Of a DNA stretch of 57,311 bases, positions 25,893-35,805 are shown in pieces. The translations under genes and the position numbers were made by a program. The notes beneath the pieces were generated by a model. It made no database searches and had not been told where the DNA came from. It saw nothing but the letters and a program-made list of their open reading frames with translations. The stretch is from positions 1 to 57,311 of the forward strand of contig JAOUPX010000005.1 in NCBI GenBank assembly GCA_029879645.1. Reading direction: 5' to 3'. This DNA is from Nitrospinota bacterium. Its GTDB lineage: Bacteria > Nitrospinota > Nitrospinia > Nitrospinales > Nitrospinaceae. The stretch's first letter is position 1. Each line of letters starts with the position of its first letter.

Positions 25893-28800
25893 GGATAGCT
25901 TGCCTCGTTCCCAGTATTCCTGCAGAGGTAGAAGCGAAAGGCTGGAAGTTTTGAGGGAATGCAGGGCACCCACCAGAGCAAAAGCCCCGGAAATGGTCGT
26001 GCAGTAGGGGAGGTTCTGGGTCAATGAAGCGCGGCGTATTGAAAAAGAATCTTTGACCGCCTGTTCGCCGAACGTGGTGTTGATCACAAAATCCACTTTG
26101 TCCGCCTCGATCGCTTCCACGATATGAGGCGATCCCTCCTTGACCTTGTTGATTCGGGTAACGTCCAGTCCATTATCTTTTAAATAATTTGCCGTGCCTT
26201 GTGTGGCAAGAAGGGTGTATCCCATTTCCGTCAAATCTTTTCCTATTTTCACTGCGGCTGACTTATCTCCCTCCTTGACGCTGATAAACACCACTCCCTT
26301 TAAGGGCAGTTGAATCCCCGTAGCGATCTGGGATTTGGCAAACGCCCGGCCGAAACTGGTATCCAATCCCATCACTTCTCCGGTCGATTTCATTTCGGGG
26401 CCCAGGAGAACGTCGACATCGGAAAATTTGATAAAGGGGAACACCGACTCTTTGACGGCAATATGAGTAATCACTTTTTCTTCGGTAAAACCCAAGTCGG
26501 CCAAAGTTTTACCTGCCATCACCTTGGCGGCCAGTTTGGCCAGAGGAACACCAATGGCCTTGCTCACAAAGGGAACGGTTCGTGAGGCGCGGGGATTGAC
26601 CTCCAGAACATATATTTCACCGTCCTTGACGGCAAATTGAATATTGAGCAGGCCGATAACATTTAATTCAAGCGCCAGCTCACGGGTTTGTCGCTTGATC
26701 TCATCCGTTATGGCTAAGGGAACCGTAAAAGGAGGAAGAGAACAGGCGCTGTCTCCGGAATGGATTCCCGCTTCCTCAATATGCTCCATGACTCCACCAA
26801 TGACCACCTGCTGTCCATCTGAAATGGCATCGACATCAAGCTCGGTGGCGTTATCGAGAAAGTCGTCAAGCAATACCGGGTGTTCCGGGGAGGCTTTGAC
26901 GGCGAAACGCATGTAACGGTCCAGACTTTCTTCGTTATAAACGATTTCCATGGCACGCCCTCCCAAAACATAAGAAGGCCGCACCACCACGGGGTAGCCG
27001 ATTTCTTCGGCGATGGCTCGGGCTTCTTCCAGGGAGGTGGCTGTACCGTTTTGCGGTTGCTGGATACCGATCTTTTCGAGAACCTCTTTGAACCGCTTCC
27101 TGTCCTCCGCACGGTCGATATTATCCGGACTGGTGCCGATGATGGGAACTCCGGCCTGCTCCAGTGCGACGGATAAGCGTAAGGGGGTCTGTCCTCCAAA
27201 CTGAACGATCACACCGTCAGGTTTTTCTTTGCGCACGATATGGAGGACGTCCTCAAAGGTGAGCGGTTCAAAATACAACCGGTCCGAGGTGTCGTAATCG
27301 GTGCTTACTGTTTCCGGATTGCAGTTGACCATGATGGTCTCAAATCCTTCCTCCCGAAGTGCAAAGGAAGCATGCACACAACAGTAATCAAACTCGATTC
27401 CCTGTCCGATTCGGTTTGGCCCACCACCCAGAATCATTATTTTTTTTCTATCAGAGGGATTGGCTTCGCATTCCTCTTCGTAAGTGGAATACAAGTAGGG
27501 AGTATGCGCTTCAAATTCCGCCCCGCAGGTATCTACCCGCTTGAATACAGGGATAATGCCGGCCGCCTGCCTTCTGGTGTTCACCTCGGCTTCTTTGCAA
27601 TTCAAAAGTTTGGCGAGAAACAGGTCGGAGTAACCCATTTGCTTGGCTTTCCGCAGGTCGGAATCCGTTAATTGATCCAGGGATCCCGTTTGGAGGATTT
27701 CCTTTTCGAAATCTATAATTTCCTTCAGGTTGAACAGAAACCAGGGATCGACTGCGGTAATCCGATAGATCTCATCGACGGTCAGACCGCGTCTCAGCCC
27801 CGCGGCAATATGCCAGAGGCGGTCCCAATGCGGCAGGGCAAGCATTTTCCTGAGCCGGTTCAAATCCGATTCACTTTCGTGTAAAAGTTCTCCGTCAGAT
27901 TCAAAATTTTCATCCAATCCGGATATACCGATTTCCAGCGACCGCAGGGATTTTTGCAATGCTTCCTTGAAAGTTCGCCCAATGGACATTACCTCGCCCA
28001 CGGATTTCATCTGGGTGGTCAGCAGGGGAGGGGTCTTGAAGAATTTTTCAAAGGTAAACCGGGGAATTTTTACTACACAATAATCCAGGGTCGGCTCGAA
28101 GGCGACAGGAGTGACTTGTGTAATGTCGTTTCGTATTTCATCCAGCGTGTAACCGACAGCGAGCTTGGCGGCAATTTTAGCGATGGGGAATCCGGTGGCT
28201 TTGGAAGCCAGTGCGGAACTGCGCGAAACCCGGGGATTCATTTCGATGACTACCATCTCCCCGTTTTGAGGATTGATCGCGAACTGTATATTGGAGCCGC
28301 CAGTTTCCACTCCTATTTCGCGAATGATATCGATCGCCGCATTACGCATGATCTGGTATTCCTTGTCGGTCAACGTTTGCGCCGGTGCTACCGTGATGCT
28401 GTCGCCGGTATGGATACCCATGGGATCAAAATTTTCGATGGAGCAGACAATGACCACGTTATCTTTGATATCGCGCATTACTTCCAGTTCGTATTCCTTC
28501 CATCCCAGCAGTGACTTTTCGATCAATATTCGGCGAGTAGGGCTGGCGTTGAGCGCCTTGGTGACCATCGCCTCAAAATCCTCTTCGCCCTGGGCGATGC
28601 CGCCTCCGGTTCCTCCCAGGGTAAAGGACGGTCGGATAATGGAGGGGAATCCGGTATTTTTAACAATCTCCCATGCCTGCTCCACCGATTCGGCGTAGCC
28701 GCTGGGAGCCACCTGAAGGCCGATATGCGCCATCGCTTCATTGAATCGTTGGCGGTCCTCCGCTTTATCTATGGTGTCAACGTTGGCGCCAATCATTTCC

Positions 28801-29138
28801 ACATTGTATTTGGCTAAAACACCCATTGCGGCAACGGCCAGCGCGGTATTCAATCCGGTCTGGCCACCCATTGTTGGAAGCAGGGCATCGGGTTTTTCTT
28901 TTTCTATAATTTGGGCAACGACCTCCGGGGTGACGGGTTCGACATAGGTTCTATGCGCAAACTCGGCATCGGTCATGATGGTGGCCGGATTGCTGTTTAC
29001 CAGGATAACCTGGTAACCTTCTTCCTTCAGCGCTTTGCAGGCCTGGGTTCCCGAATAGTCGAATTCGCAGGCCTGTCCGATAATGATCGGACCGGCACCA
29101 ATGATCAATATTTTTTCAATGTCGGTTCGTTTAGGCAT
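25887..29138 (-). CDS. carB: carbamoyl-phosphate synthase large subunit
   Basis: The 1083-residue synthetase subunit makes carbamoyl phosphate from bicarbonate, ammonia and two ATP for pyrimidine and arginine synthesis. Two homologous ATP-grasp halves are visible: the first with [18 protein letters not shown] and [14 protein letters not shown], the second with [20 protein letters not shown] and [16 protein letters not shown]-terminal allosteric MGS-like domain starts near residue 935 ([16 protein letters not shown]). Length is normal. The ATG shares its A with the TGA of gene X, so translation is coupled. It is the last gene of the pyrR-pyrB-pyrC-carA-X-carB operon. Confidence 0.98.
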   Translation of the reverse strand: MPKRTDIEKILIIGAGPIIIGQACEFDYSGTQACKALKEEGYQVILVNSNPATIMTDAEFAHRTYVEPVTPEVVAQIIEKEKPDALLPTMGGQTGLNTALAVAAMGVLAKYNVEMIGANVDTIDKAEDRQRFNEAMAHIGLQVAPSGYAESVEQAWEIVKNTGFPSIIRPSFTLGGTGGGIAQGEEDFEAMVTKALNASPTRRILIEKSLLGWKEYELEVMRDIKDNVVIVCSIENFDPMGIHTGDSITVAPAQTLTDKEYQIMRNAAIDIIREIGVETGGSNIQFAINPQNGEMVVIEMNPRVSRSSALASKATGFPIAKIAAKLAVGYTLDEIRNDITQVTPVAFEPTLDYCVVKIPRFTFEKFFKTPPLLTTQMKSVGEVMSIGRTFKEALQKSLRSLEIGISGLDENFESDGELLHESESDLNRLRKMLALPHWDRLWHIAAGLRRGLTVDEIYRITAVDPWFLFNLKEIIDFEKEILQTGSLDQLTDSDLRKAKQMGYSDLFLAKLLNCKEAEVNTRRQAAGIIPVFKRVDTCGAEFEAHTPYLYSTYEEECEANPSDRKKIMILGGGPNRIGQGIEFDYCCVHASFALREEGFETIMVNCNPETVSTDYDTSDRLYFEPLTFEDVLHIVRKEKPDGVIVQFGGQTPLRLSVALEQAGVPIIGTSPDNIDRAEDRKRFKEVLEKIGIQQPQNGTATSLEEARAIAEEIGYPVVVRPSYVLGGRAMEIVYNEESLDRYMRFAVKASPEHPVLLDDFLDNATELDVDAISDGQQVVIGGVMEHIEEAGIHSGDSACSLPPFTVPLAITDEIKRQTRELALELNVIGLLNIQFAVKDGEIYVLEVNPRASRTVPFVSKAIGVPLAKLAAKVMAGKTLADLGFTEEKVITHIAVKESVFPFIKFSDVDVLLGPEMKSTGEVMGLDTSFGRAFAKSQIATGIQLPLKGVVFISVKEGDKSAAVKIGKDLTEMGYTLLATQGTANYLKDNGLDVTRINKVKEGSPHIVEAIEADKVDFVINTTFGEQAVKDSFSIRRASLTQNLPYCTTISGAFALVGALHSLKTSSLSLLPLQEYWERGKLSS

Positions 29139-30013
29139 CAGTCCTGATAAATGTCCCGCACGTCAATTTGACGGGAGCGCTCCCACTTTAAACTCATATA
29201 GGAAAGTTTACGGATGAAGGTGAAACGATTTCTATTATGTTCGCCTTCAATGATTTCGGTTCTCAGTTCGGTTAATTGATTTTCAATTTCGGAGATTTGA
29301 GTTTCAAATTGATTTTTCTGGTTTTCCAATTCGTCAATTTCCTTCTTGAGAGAATCAATTTTATTTTCCTTGGTAATCCCCTCAAGTTTACCTCTCAACT
29401 TTTCAAGTTTAGCGAGGACTTTACCCAAGCTCTTTTGAGGGCCGAGCAGATTTTTTTGAAGCTTCTTTTCCAGGTTTAAAGCTTCTTCTTCCTTTACTCT
29501 CAGAATTTTGACCCTGGATTTGATGAATCCTACAGTGGGTTTCGGGTGGTAGCAAAAATGATCGGTAAAGTAATAGTGTCCGTTGTAGGGAATGAGACGG
29601 CCTTCAAAAATATCCTCATAGTTGAAAAGCATGGGCCCCTGATTTTCTTTAACCTCATACTTTTTATCATCCAGGATATCCAGAACCACCACGTAGTCAC
29701 TTTTGATTTTTTTAGCGGTAAACAGACTGTGGATATTTTGAGAAATGGCTTGCGCGAGTTCTCTGGTTTCCTGGGTGAGAGATTCGCCGTGGCTTTGCAG
29801 ATAACTTTGGACAGGGGTCAAGCCGGAATCAGGATGGGGCCGTTCAAAGGTATACCATTCCAGAAAGGATCCAATGCGGGATTCATAGGATTTATCATCT
29901 TCGAAAATTTCCCCTGAAATTTTCAGAAAATCTTTTTTGGCTTGAAAAATTTCATCTTCAGGATGGGTTTTGGTGATCTCTTCGACCAGCTGGTTGATAT
30001 CGTCGCGAATCAT
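29138..30013 (-). CDS. uncharacterised protein X between carA and carB, coiled-coil C terminus
   Basis: The 291-residue cytoplasmic protein has no signal or membrane helix. Residues 1 to about 160 look globular, with [23 protein letters not shown] and [16 protein letters not shown]; the central part is rich in aromatic residues and histidine ([20 protein letters not shown]). Residues about 175-270 form a long, Lys/Glu-rich coiled coil ([20 protein letters not shown]), suggesting oligomerisation. I recognise no family. It overlaps carA by four bases (ATGA) and carB by one (TGATG), so its expression is tied to both synthetase subunits. A role in assembling or adjusting the synthetase is a natural guess but unproven. 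Confidence 0.8.
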   Translation of the reverse strand: MIRDDINQLVEEITKTHPEDEIFQAKKDFLKISGEIFEDDKSYESRIGSFLEWYTFERPHPDSGLTPVQSYLQSHGESLTQETRELAQAISQNIHSLFTAKKIKSDYVVVLDILDDKKYEVKENQGPMLFNYEDIFEGRLIPYNGHYYFTDHFCYHPKPTVGFIKSRVKILRVKEEEALNLEKKLQKNLLGPQKSLGKVLAKLEKLRGKLEGITKENKIDSLKKEIDELENQKNQFETQISEIENQLTELRTEIIEGEHNRNRFTFIRKLSYMSLKWERSRQIDVRDIYQD

Positions 30014-31137
30014 TTATTTTCCTTCATCATGGTGACAAAATCCCGGAATAAGTAGGAAGAGTCCTGAGGGCCGGGAGAGGCTTCAGGATGGTATTGAACG
30101 GATGAAACAGGATATTTCTTGTGACGAATACCTTCGACCGTCTGGTCATTGAGGTTGATGCAGGTGACTTCCACGTCGTCGTTTCCAGTTTGTTGATCCA
30201 CCGCAAAACCGTGATTCTGAGAAGTGATTTCCACCTTTCTCTTGTTCAGGTCCATGACTGGCTGGTTACCGCCGTGATGTCCAAACTGAAGTTTATAGGT
30301 CTTGCCCCCGAGTGCCAGATTCAGTATCTGGTGGCCCAGGCAGATTCCGAATATAGGTACCTTACCAACCAGGTTGCGGACATTCGCAATGGCATAGGGT
30401 ACCGCCGCAGGATCTCCCGGTCCGTTGGACAAAAACACCCCATCCGGTTTCATGTCCAGAACGGTTTGGGCCGGAGTTTCGGCAGGCACGACCGTGACGG
30501 AGCAACCTTCCTGAGTTAAGCGCCGAAGTATATTGCGCTTGATCCCGAAATCGTAAGCGACCACGGAATACTTTTCTTTATTGCCGTTGGGTGAAATCTG
30601 AGAATATCCCGTTTGGAGGTTCCAATCCCCTTCAAACCAGTCGTACGGCTCCTTGCAGGTCACCTGTTTGACCAGATCCTTGCCTTCCATACTGGGGGAT
30701 TTTCTGGCTCTTTCAATGAGGGCTTCGGGATTGGACAGATCATTGGAAATGATTGCCTGCTGGGCTCCCTGATCCCGTATATGCCGGGTCAGGGCCCGGG
30801 TATCTATTCCCTGGAGCCCCACCACGTTATGCTTTTTCAGAAAATCATCCAGAGTTCCAGTGGACCTCCAATTGCTGGGGATGCCGCTCAGCTCCTTGAT
30901 GATAAACGCGCTTAAATAGGGGCGGTCGGATTCAAAATCCTCCGGGTTAACTCCGTAGTTACCGATCAGGGGGTAGGTCATCACCACCATCTGACCGCAG
31001 TAGGAAGGATCGGTCAACACTTCCTGGTAACCGGACATGCTGGTGTTGAATACGATTTCCCCCTCGGCTTCGCCAATGGCGCCAAACAGGGTTCCTCTGA
31101 ATGTTCTACCGTCCGCTAAAGCGAGTATGCCTTCCAT
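30010..31137 (-). CDS. carA: carbamoyl-phosphate synthase small subunit (glutaminase)
   Basis: The 375-residue subunit hydrolyses glutamine and channels ammonia to CarB. An N-terminal CPSase_sm domain ([21 protein letters not shown]) is followed by a class I glutamine amidotransferase domain. The nucleophile is C266 ([16 protein letters not shown]), and the YHPEASPGP motif supplies the histidine and glutamate. The ATG at 31137 is chosen; a TTG at 31146 in frame would add three residues. It lies 47 bases after pyrC and overlaps gene X by four bases. Confidence 0.97.
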   Translation of the reverse strand: MEGILALADGRTFRGTLFGAIGEAEGEIVFNTSMSGYQEVLTDPSYCGQMVVMTYPLIGNYGVNPEDFESDRPYLSAFIIKELSGIPSNWRSTGTLDDFLKKHNVVGLQGIDTRALTRHIRDQGAQQAIISNDLSNPEALIERARKSPSMEGKDLVKQVTCKEPYDWFEGDWNLQTGYSQISPNGNKEKYSVVAYDFGIKRNILRRLTQEGCSVTVVPAETPAQTVLDMKPDGVFLSNGPGDPAAVPYAIANVRNLVGKVPIFGICLGHQILNLALGGKTYKLQFGHHGGNQPVMDLNKRKVEITSQNHGFAVDQQTGNDDVEVTCINLNDQTVEGIRHKKYPVSSVQYHPEASPGPQDSSYLFRDFVTMMKENK

Positions 31138-31184
31138 TACGCCCAATAAAAAATTAAACTATTACGTTAATTAACTTGTATTAA

Positions 31185-32465
31185 CTAATTGGAATATATC
31201 AATTTTCCGTTTGATATGGTATGAAGTACCCGGCCTTTGACCGACCACCCGTCAAATGGAGAATTTTTGCTTTTCGATTTGAACTTGCTCGCCTCGACCT
31301 TGTATTCCTGGCTGGGATCGAAGATCACCACATCCGCCAGTTTGCCCGCTCCCAGAGTTCCGCTATCCAGCTTGAAAATTTCAGCCGGGCGCGAGGTCAG
31401 TTTTTCGATCAATTGCGGCAGGGTTAGAATTTTTTCTTCTACCAGACGGAGGCTCAAGGGGAGGGCCGTTTCCAGTCCTACGATCCCGAAACAGGCGCTG
31501 TGGTAATCCGCCTGTTTGTCAACCAGGTCATGGGGTGCGTGGTCGGTGGCGATTATATCAATAGTTCCGTCCTTTAGCCCTTCTTTAATTGCATCAATAT
31601 CACTTTGAGCTCTCAACGGAGGGCTCATCTTGGTGTTGGTGTCGTATCCCCGGACCGATGCATCGGTCAGAATAAAATGATGGGGTGCCACTTCGCAGGT
31701 GACGGCCAGTCCCTTGGCCTTGGCACGTCGGACCAGTTCCACCGACTCTCCACTACTGATGTGGGCCACATGTAAGCGTCCGCCGGTTTTTTCCAGCAGG
31801 GCGATGTCCCGGTAGACCATGATATCCTCAGCTTCGGTGGGCATACCCTTCAGGCCAAGCTCGGTGGATATGGGGCCCTCGTTCATGCATCCTCCGGCAG
31901 TCAGGTCCAGGATTTCGCTGTGCTGAATCAGGGGCAGGTCGAACATCCGGCTGTATTCCAGGGCCCGGCGCATGACCTGATTGTTCATGACCGGCCGCCC
32001 GTCGTCGGAAAATGCGATGACCCCGGCTTCCTTCAGGTCCCCCATGTCGGACAGGGTTTCGCCTTTCAGGCCTTTGGTAATGGCGCCGATGGCCAGTGCC
32101 TTAACCTTGCCGTGCGCCTTAGCCCGCGAAATCATCAATTCAGTGACCGAGCGGTTGTCGTTGACCGGGTTGGTGTTGGGCATCATGGCGACGGTGGTGA
32201 ATCCTCCGGCGGCGGCGGATTCGCATCCGCTCTCGATGGTTTCCTTGTACTCGAAACCGGGCTCCCGGAAATGGACGTGCATGTCGAGAAATCCCGGGGC
32301 GACGATGCAATCTTTGGCATCGATCACTTTGGCGGAACTGTCGTCCTTCGCTTTCCCGGCAGGGGTGACCGCCTGGATGAGTCCCTTGTCGATAACGACA
32401 TCGTATTCGCCGTCTATGTTGTTGGCCGGATCAATGACCCGTCCGTTTTTAATGATCAGTTTCAC
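31185..32465 (-). CDS. pyrC: dihydroorotase (class I)
   Basis: The 426-residue amidohydrolase forms dihydroorotate from carbamoyl aspartate, step three of pyrimidine synthesis. Metal ligands H63 and H65 lie in [11 protein letters not shown], with further histidines in LIQHSE and [11 protein letters not shown] and the metal aspartate in IIATDHAPH. This is the longer class I type found with PyrR/PyrB operons of Gram-positives and many other phyla. The start is GTG at 32465, inside the end of pyrB (17-base overlap), with GGGAGG five bases upstream. Confidence 0.96.
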   Translation of the reverse strand: MKLIIKNGRVIDPANNIDGEYDVVIDKGLIQAVTPAGKAKDDSSAKVIDAKDCIVAPGFLDMHVHFREPGFEYKETIESGCESAAAGGFTTVAMMPNTNPVNDNRSVTELMISRAKAHGKVKALAIGAITKGLKGETLSDMGDLKEAGVIAFSDDGRPVMNNQVMRRALEYSRMFDLPLIQHSEILDLTAGGCMNEGPISTELGLKGMPTEAEDIMVYRDIALLEKTGGRLHVAHISSGESVELVRRAKAKGLAVTCEVAPHHFILTDASVRGYDTNTKMSPPLRAQSDIDAIKEGLKDGTIDIIATDHAPHDLVDKQADYHSACFGIVGLETALPLSLRLVEEKILTLPQLIEKLTSRPAEIFKLDSGTLGAGKLADVVIFDPSQEYKVEASKFKSKSKNSPFDGWSVKGRVLHTISNGKLIYSN

Positions 32466-33384
32466 TGCCGCCTCCCAGCAAGAGATACATGAGCGCCATC
32501 CGCAGGGCGACGCCGTTATTAACCTGGTCGAGAATGACCGAATGCGGGCCTTCCATGACGTCCAGCGCGATTTCGATGCCGCGGTTGACCGGGCCGGGAT
32601 GCATGATCAGCATATCTTTCCGTCCATGCTTCAATTTATCGGCGGTCAGACAAAACTGGTTTGAATATTCCCGGAAACTGGGGAACAGGCCCTCATTCTG
32701 CCGCTCCAGTTGGATCCTCAGCATCATGACCACATCCACCTGCGATATGGCTTCTTCCAGATTATGCAGGACCTTCACGCCGAGGCACTCCATTCCTACG
32801 GGGATCATGGTCGGCGGACCCACCACGGTAACCTCCATGCCGCATTTCAGCATGGCGTGGATGTTGGACCGCGCCACCCGGCTGTGTGCGATGTCCCCGA
32901 CAATGGCCACCTTCAAACCCGCCAATTGTTTGGTATGCTGGCGAATGGTCAGCAGATCCAGCAGGGCCTGGGTCGGATGCTCATGCGCCCCATCGCCGGC
33001 ATTGATCACGGGGCATTTGATGTGCCTGGCTATCATGTGCGGCACGCCGGAGATCGAGTGGCGCACGATCAGGATATCGGGATTCATCGCTTCCAGATTG
33101 TAGGCGGTGTCGAGGAGACTTTCCCCCTTCACCGTACTGCTGGTGGAGGCGGAGATGTTGATGACGTCCGCGCTCAGGCGCTTGCCGGCAATCTCAAACG
33201 AGGTGCGGGTGCGCGTGCTGGCCTCGAAAAACAGGTTGATGATGGTCCGGCCGCGCAGGGTCGGCACTTTTTTAATCTGGCGGGTCGATACTTCCTTAAA
33301 GGATACCGCCGTATCGAGGATGCCTTCGATCTCCTCCCGGCTCAGCTGTTCGGTCCCTAATATATCTTTATTGGCCAGATTCAT
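32449..33384 (-). CDS. pyrB: aspartate carbamoyltransferase catalytic subunit
   Basis: The 311-residue enzyme makes carbamoyl aspartate. The carbamoyl-phosphate loop STRTRTS is at 55-61 ([13 protein letters not shown]), followed by the [12 protein letters not shown] segment with DGAHEHPTQ, and MHPGPVNRG near the end. No pyrI regulatory gene is nearby. The ATG overlaps the pyrR stop by one base (TGATG). This region and pyrR are visibly more GC-rich than most of the window. Confidence 0.97.
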   Translation of the reverse strand: MNLANKDILGTEQLSREEIEGILDTAVSFKEVSTRQIKKVPTLRGRTIINLFFEASTRTRTSFEIAGKRLSADVINISASTSSTVKGESLLDTAYNLEAMNPDILIVRHSISGVPHMIARHIKCPVINAGDGAHEHPTQALLDLLTIRQHTKQLAGLKVAIVGDIAHSRVARSNIHAMLKCGMEVTVVGPPTMIPVGMECLGVKVLHNLEEAISQVDVVMMLRIQLERQNEGLFPSFREYSNQFCLTADKLKHGRKDMLIMHPGPVNRGIEIALDVMEGPHSVILDQVNNGVALRMALMYLLLGGGSETDH

Positions 33385-33926
33385 CAGTTGTGTCCTTTGC
33401 CGTCGACCACGATCACCTGATCCGCTTTATCTTCCTCAGTCATCTGGACCTGGACCCGCATGTCCTTGGAGGTCGGGATGTTTTTTCCGACGTAATCGGG
33501 CCGGAAGGGTAGTTCTCGGTGTCCCCGGTCAATCAGCACCGCCAGTTGCACCTGCGCCGGGCGGCCGAAATCGACCAGCGCATCGATGGCCGCACGGATG
33601 GTCCGTCCGGTAAACAGCACATCGTCGCACAGAACCACTTTTTTGCCGTCGATGGCGAACGGGATGTCGGTGTCGCGCAGGACCGGCTTGTCCTTGCTGG
33701 TAGTGAGGTCGTCGCGATACAGGGTGATGTCCAGAATGCCCAGGTCGATGGTCGTCTTTTCGATGTCTTTTATTTTGTCCCGCAGGCGGTTGGCCAGAAC
33801 GACGCCGCGTGTGCGGATGCCGACCAGGGCGAGGTTTTGGGTGCCCTTGTTCTTTTCGAGAATTTCGTGGGCGATGCGGGTGATGGCCCGGTTCATGTCC
33901 TCGGCGTTCATCAGCAGTGGGTTCAT
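33384..33926 (-). CDS. pyrR: PyrR, pyrimidine attenuation regulator / uracil phosphoribosyltransferase
   Basis: The 180-residue phosphoribosyltransferase-fold protein has the PRPP motif [21 protein letters not shown] (about 97-117). Other PyrR hallmarks are [20 protein letters not shown] and the end region [15 protein letters not shown]. In characterised systems PyrR binds UMP and the leader RNA to cause transcription termination. It heads the operon, and the leader directly upstream carries a matching RNA site and a terminator, so self-contained attenuation is likely. Some Gram-negative PyrR homologues do not bind RNA; the leader here argues that this one does. Confidence 0.95.
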   Translation of the reverse strand: MNPLLMNAEDMNRAITRIAHEILEKNKGTQNLALVGIRTRGVVLANRLRDKIKDIEKTTIDLGILDITLYRDDLTTSKDKPVLRDTDIPFAIDGKKVVLCDDVLFTGRTIRAAIDALVDFGRPAQVQLAVLIDRGHRELPFRPDYVGKNIPTSKDMRVQVQMTEEDKADQVIVVDGKGHN

Positions 33927-33949
33927 GCGGTCACCGGGGAACTGAGGCC

Positions 33950-33985
33950 AAAAAAAATCCCCCTCAGGCGAAACCCTGCGGAGGA
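33950..33985 (-). terminator. intrinsic terminator in the pyrR leader (attenuator)
   Basis: Read on the minus strand, CCTC-CG-CAGG pairs with CCTG-A-GGGG around a short loop and is followed at once by eight T (33957-33950). It lies about 24 bases before the pyrR ATG and downstream of the PyrR-binding sequence, the expected position for an attenuator. The competing antiterminator could not be resolved by eye. Confidence 0.75.
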
Positions 33986-34024
33986 AACTCTACATTTTTG
34001 TACAGCTGACGAGGTCATTTTACC

Positions 34025-34052
34025 GATCCCTTGACAATCTCTCAGGACTGTC
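34025..34052 (-). promoter_or_regulatory. PyrR-binding RNA element
   Basis: On the minus strand the leader reads AGTCCTGAGAGATTGTCAAGG, shown in parts: AGTCC, GAGAGA, CAAGG. This matches the known PyrR loop consensus ARUCCNGNGAG...CAAGG. Flanking GACA and TGTC can pair to close the loop. It lies between the promoter and the terminator. Confidence 0.75.
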
Positions 34053-34059
34053 TTAAAGA
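34031..34059 (+). promoter_or_regulatory. candidate promoter for the cobalamin adenosyltransferase gene
   Basis: A perfect TTGACA (34031-34036) with a 17-base spacer to TAAAGA (34054-34059), a poor -10 box. The boxes lie on the complement of the PyrR element, so divergent transcripts would overlap. Confidence 0.3.
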
Positions 34060-34076
34060 GGTCTATGTTAAGATTG

Positions 34077-34105
34077 AATATAATAACTGCGAGGGATCAA
34101 GTCAA
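34077..34105 (-). promoter_or_regulatory. promoter of the pyr operon
   Basis: On the minus strand TTGACT (34100-34105), 17 bases, TATATT (34077-34082), five of six matches in each box. The predicted start near 34070 gives a leader of about 144 bases to the pyrR ATG. The -35 box lies inside the leader of the divergent cobalamin adenosyltransferase gene. Confidence 0.7.
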
Positions 34106-34113
34106 GGGAATTC

Positions 34114-34749
34114 ATGGACAAGAAAAAGGTAGTACACATAGGCAGGGTTTATACGAAAAAAGGGGATACAGGCGAGACTTCACTGGTGGGGGGCATCCGC
34201 ATTGCCAAGGATCATCCCCGCATGGAAGCCATCGGCACGGTCGACGAGTTAAACTCGCTGGTCGGCCTGGTGAGGACCTTTAATGGGCAGAAACAGGTCT
34301 CCGAGAGGCGGGATAAGTTCGACGGGATATTGCAAACCATCCAGCAGTGGCTGTTCGACCTCGGGCACGAACTGGCGTGCGATCCTAAGAACCCGCCGAA
34401 GAAGGGCAAGATAGCCGCGATCACGGACGAACAGGTAAAGTGGCTGGAAGATGTTATCGATGCCATGAACGAGGAACTGGAACCGCTGGACAGCTTCGTC
34501 CTGCCAGGGGGATCACCGGTCAATGCATTTCTGCATCAGTGCCGGACCGTGTGCCGGAGAGCCGAGCGGGTACTGGTCGGCCTCAGCCGCGACGACGAAG
34601 TGGGACCGCAAGCCATCGCCTTCATCAACCGCCTTTCAGATACCTTTTTCGTGTTCAGTCGCTGGGTGGCCTGCACGATGGGTGAAGACGAAGTCCTCTG
34701 GAACCCCGCCAGCTCCATTAACAAAAACTGGAAATGGAAGCAGGACTGA
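34114..34749 (+). CDS. PduO-type cob(I)alamin adenosyltransferase
   Basis: The 211-residue trimeric ATP:corrinoid adenosyltransferase makes coenzyme B12. The N-terminal ATP-binding motif YTKKGDTGETSLVGG is followed by IGTVDELNSLVG. The helical core shows FVLPGGSPVNAFLHQCRTVCRRAER and FINRLSDTFFVFSRW, the family signatures. AAGGG six bases upstream supports the ATG. It is immediately followed (no gap) by a DUF5069 gene. No other cobalamin genes are in the window. Confidence 0.93.
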   Translation: MDKKKVVHIGRVYTKKGDTGETSLVGGIRIAKDHPRMEAIGTVDELNSLVGLVRTFNGQKQVSERRDKFDGILQTIQQWLFDLGHELACDPKNPPKKGKIAAITDEQVKWLEDVIDAMNEELEPLDSFVLPGGSPVNAFLHQCRTVCRRAERVLVGLSRDDEVGPQAIAFINRLSDTFFVFSRWVACTMGEDEVLWNPASSINKNWKWKQD

Positions 34750-35175
34750 ATGACCTACCCGCGAAGCCCATATGACAAAGAGGGGGGAATGGTTTATTTT
34801 CCCCGGATGCTGGAAAAGATTCGCCTGCAGGAGAAGGGCGAACTGCCGGATGAGTACTTTCCCCCGATGACGCGCGGGTTTAACGCCAACTGTTGCCAGT
34901 TTCTGAAGGTCGAATACGAAGCAGTAGTTCAGAAGGTAAAAGACGGGTTGAGTGATGCGGAAATCCTGCAATGGTGTTTTGAAGCGGGTGGTCCTAAAAG
35001 CGATTACGAAATCCGGCTATGGAACAGTTTCGCTATTAAAAAAGGCTGGCGGGATGAGGATCCGGGGACGTTGGAACGATTAAGAGGATTTAAAAAATCC
35101 AGTAAACTGGAACACCGCGAGGACATTCTCACCGTGTTTGACTATATCGAGGTGGATGAGAAACGAAAATCCTGA
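34750..35175 (+). CDS. DUF5069-family protein
   Basis: The 141-residue cytoplasmic protein matches DUF5069 by its opening RSPYDKEGGMVYFPRMLEKIR, the middle RGFNANCCQFLKVEYEAVV and DGLSDAEILQWCFE. The family has no established function. The ATG directly follows the adenosyltransferase stop, so the two are translated from one message. It converges on a ferredoxin gene six bases away. Confidence 0.8.
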   Translation: MTYPRSPYDKEGGMVYFPRMLEKIRLQEKGELPDEYFPPMTRGFNANCCQFLKVEYEAVVQKVKDGLSDAEILQWCFEAGGPKSDYEIRLWNSFAIKKGWRDEDPGTLERLRGFKKSSKLEHREDILTVFDYIEVDEKRKS

Positions 35176-35181
35176 ACGTCC

Positions 35182-35478
35182 TTACTTCGCCCGGTTTCCC
35201 TTCCAGGTGAGGGTGACGTCGCCCTTGCGGATTTTGAGCTGGCAGCCGAGGCGCATGCCATTTTCGAGGTCCTCTTCGTATAGATAATCCTTTTCCTCTT
35301 CGCTGGGCGAATTGCAGTTTTCCCTTCCAATTAACACCGTCAGTTCGCATACGCCGCAGGTGCCCTCGGTGCATCCGAAGGACAGGTTTGTATCCACTTC
35401 CTCGCAGATATCGATCAGCATCATGCCGTCCTCGCATTCGTGCGTGAGGTGGTCGGGTTGAAAGGTGATTTTAGCCAT
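35182..35478 (-). CDS. plant-type [2Fe-2S] ferredoxin
   Basis: The 98-residue electron carrier has cluster ligands C36-x4-C41-x2-C44 (FGCTEGTCGVC) and C79 (RLGCQL), the plant/adrenodoxin-type spacing. A conserved acidic patch (EEEKDYLYEEDLENG) is also present. It could serve an oxygenase or reductase; no partner gene is adjacent. It is transcribed from the repeat-bearing spacer on its right. Confidence 0.9.
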   Translation of the reverse strand: MAKITFQPDHLTHECEDGMMLIDICEEVDTNLSFGCTEGTCGVCELTVLIGRENCNSPSEEEKDYLYEEDLENGMRLGCQLKIRKGDVTLTWKGNRAK

Positions 35479-35554
35479 GAGAATTTTCCTGAGAGCTTTA
35501 CGTGAACTATTTTATTAGTAGTCGACCTGATTTATGGACGATGATTTAAAACAC

Positions 35555-35639
35555 AGATTCTTCGCTCCACTTTGTTTCGCTCAGAATGACAATAAACGTC
35601 TCTCTGTCATTCTGAGGAGGCTTGGCCGACGAAGAATCT
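35555..35639. repeat. imperfect inverted repeat, REP/MITE-like
   Basis: The left arm (35555-35591) starts AGATTCTTCG and ends CTCAGAATGACA; the right arm (35605-35639) is its inverse at both ends but differs in the middle. Elements with these exact ends recur in many bacterial genomes as dispersed palindromes. No transposase or clear target duplication is present. Confidence 0.7.
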
Positions 35640-35682
35640 ATGTTTAGATTTTTTTAAGGAACCGTTCATCAACCACCCCCAG

Positions 35683-35703
35683 CCCCTCCTTTAGAAGGAG
35701 GGG
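35683..35703. repeat. short perfect palindrome, dispersed-repeat type
   Basis: CCCCTCCTT (35683-35691), loop TAG, AAGGAGGGG (35695-35703). It is preceded by CCACCCCCAG, the usual lead-in of a common dispersed C/G-rich repeat. There is no T-run, so it is not a typical terminator. Confidence 0.6.
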
Positions 35704-35805
35704 AGCCACTTATGCCAAGGTCTCGTTTATAGATGCGTGAGTAGGGTCGAAGGATTTATTAAATCAGCCGAAAATTAAACACAATATTTCGCTTTAAAAT
35801 TAAAA

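Larger units (their letters stand above)
35479..35805. other. 327-base spacer without genes, carrying two palindromic repeats
   Basis: No open frame with coding character was found between the ferredoxin start and the end of the DnaJ-like gene. The spacer holds a large imperfect inverted repeat (35555-35639) and a short perfect hairpin (35683-35703). The remainder is AT-rich, and the upstream region of the ferredoxin must contain its promoter. Confidence 0.6.

Noticed and set aside
27954-28514. 186-codon plus-strand frame opposite carB
   Set aside because: Antisense of highly conserved CarB; no independent support.
31981-32664. 227-codon plus-strand frame opposite pyrC/pyrB
   Set aside because: GC-rich antisense of two certain genes, which keeps stops rare; no recognisable protein features.
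32710-33360. 216-codon plus-strand frame opposite pyrB
   Set aside because: Same GC-driven antisense effect; composition is His/Asp/Arg-rich as expected for a reverse frame.
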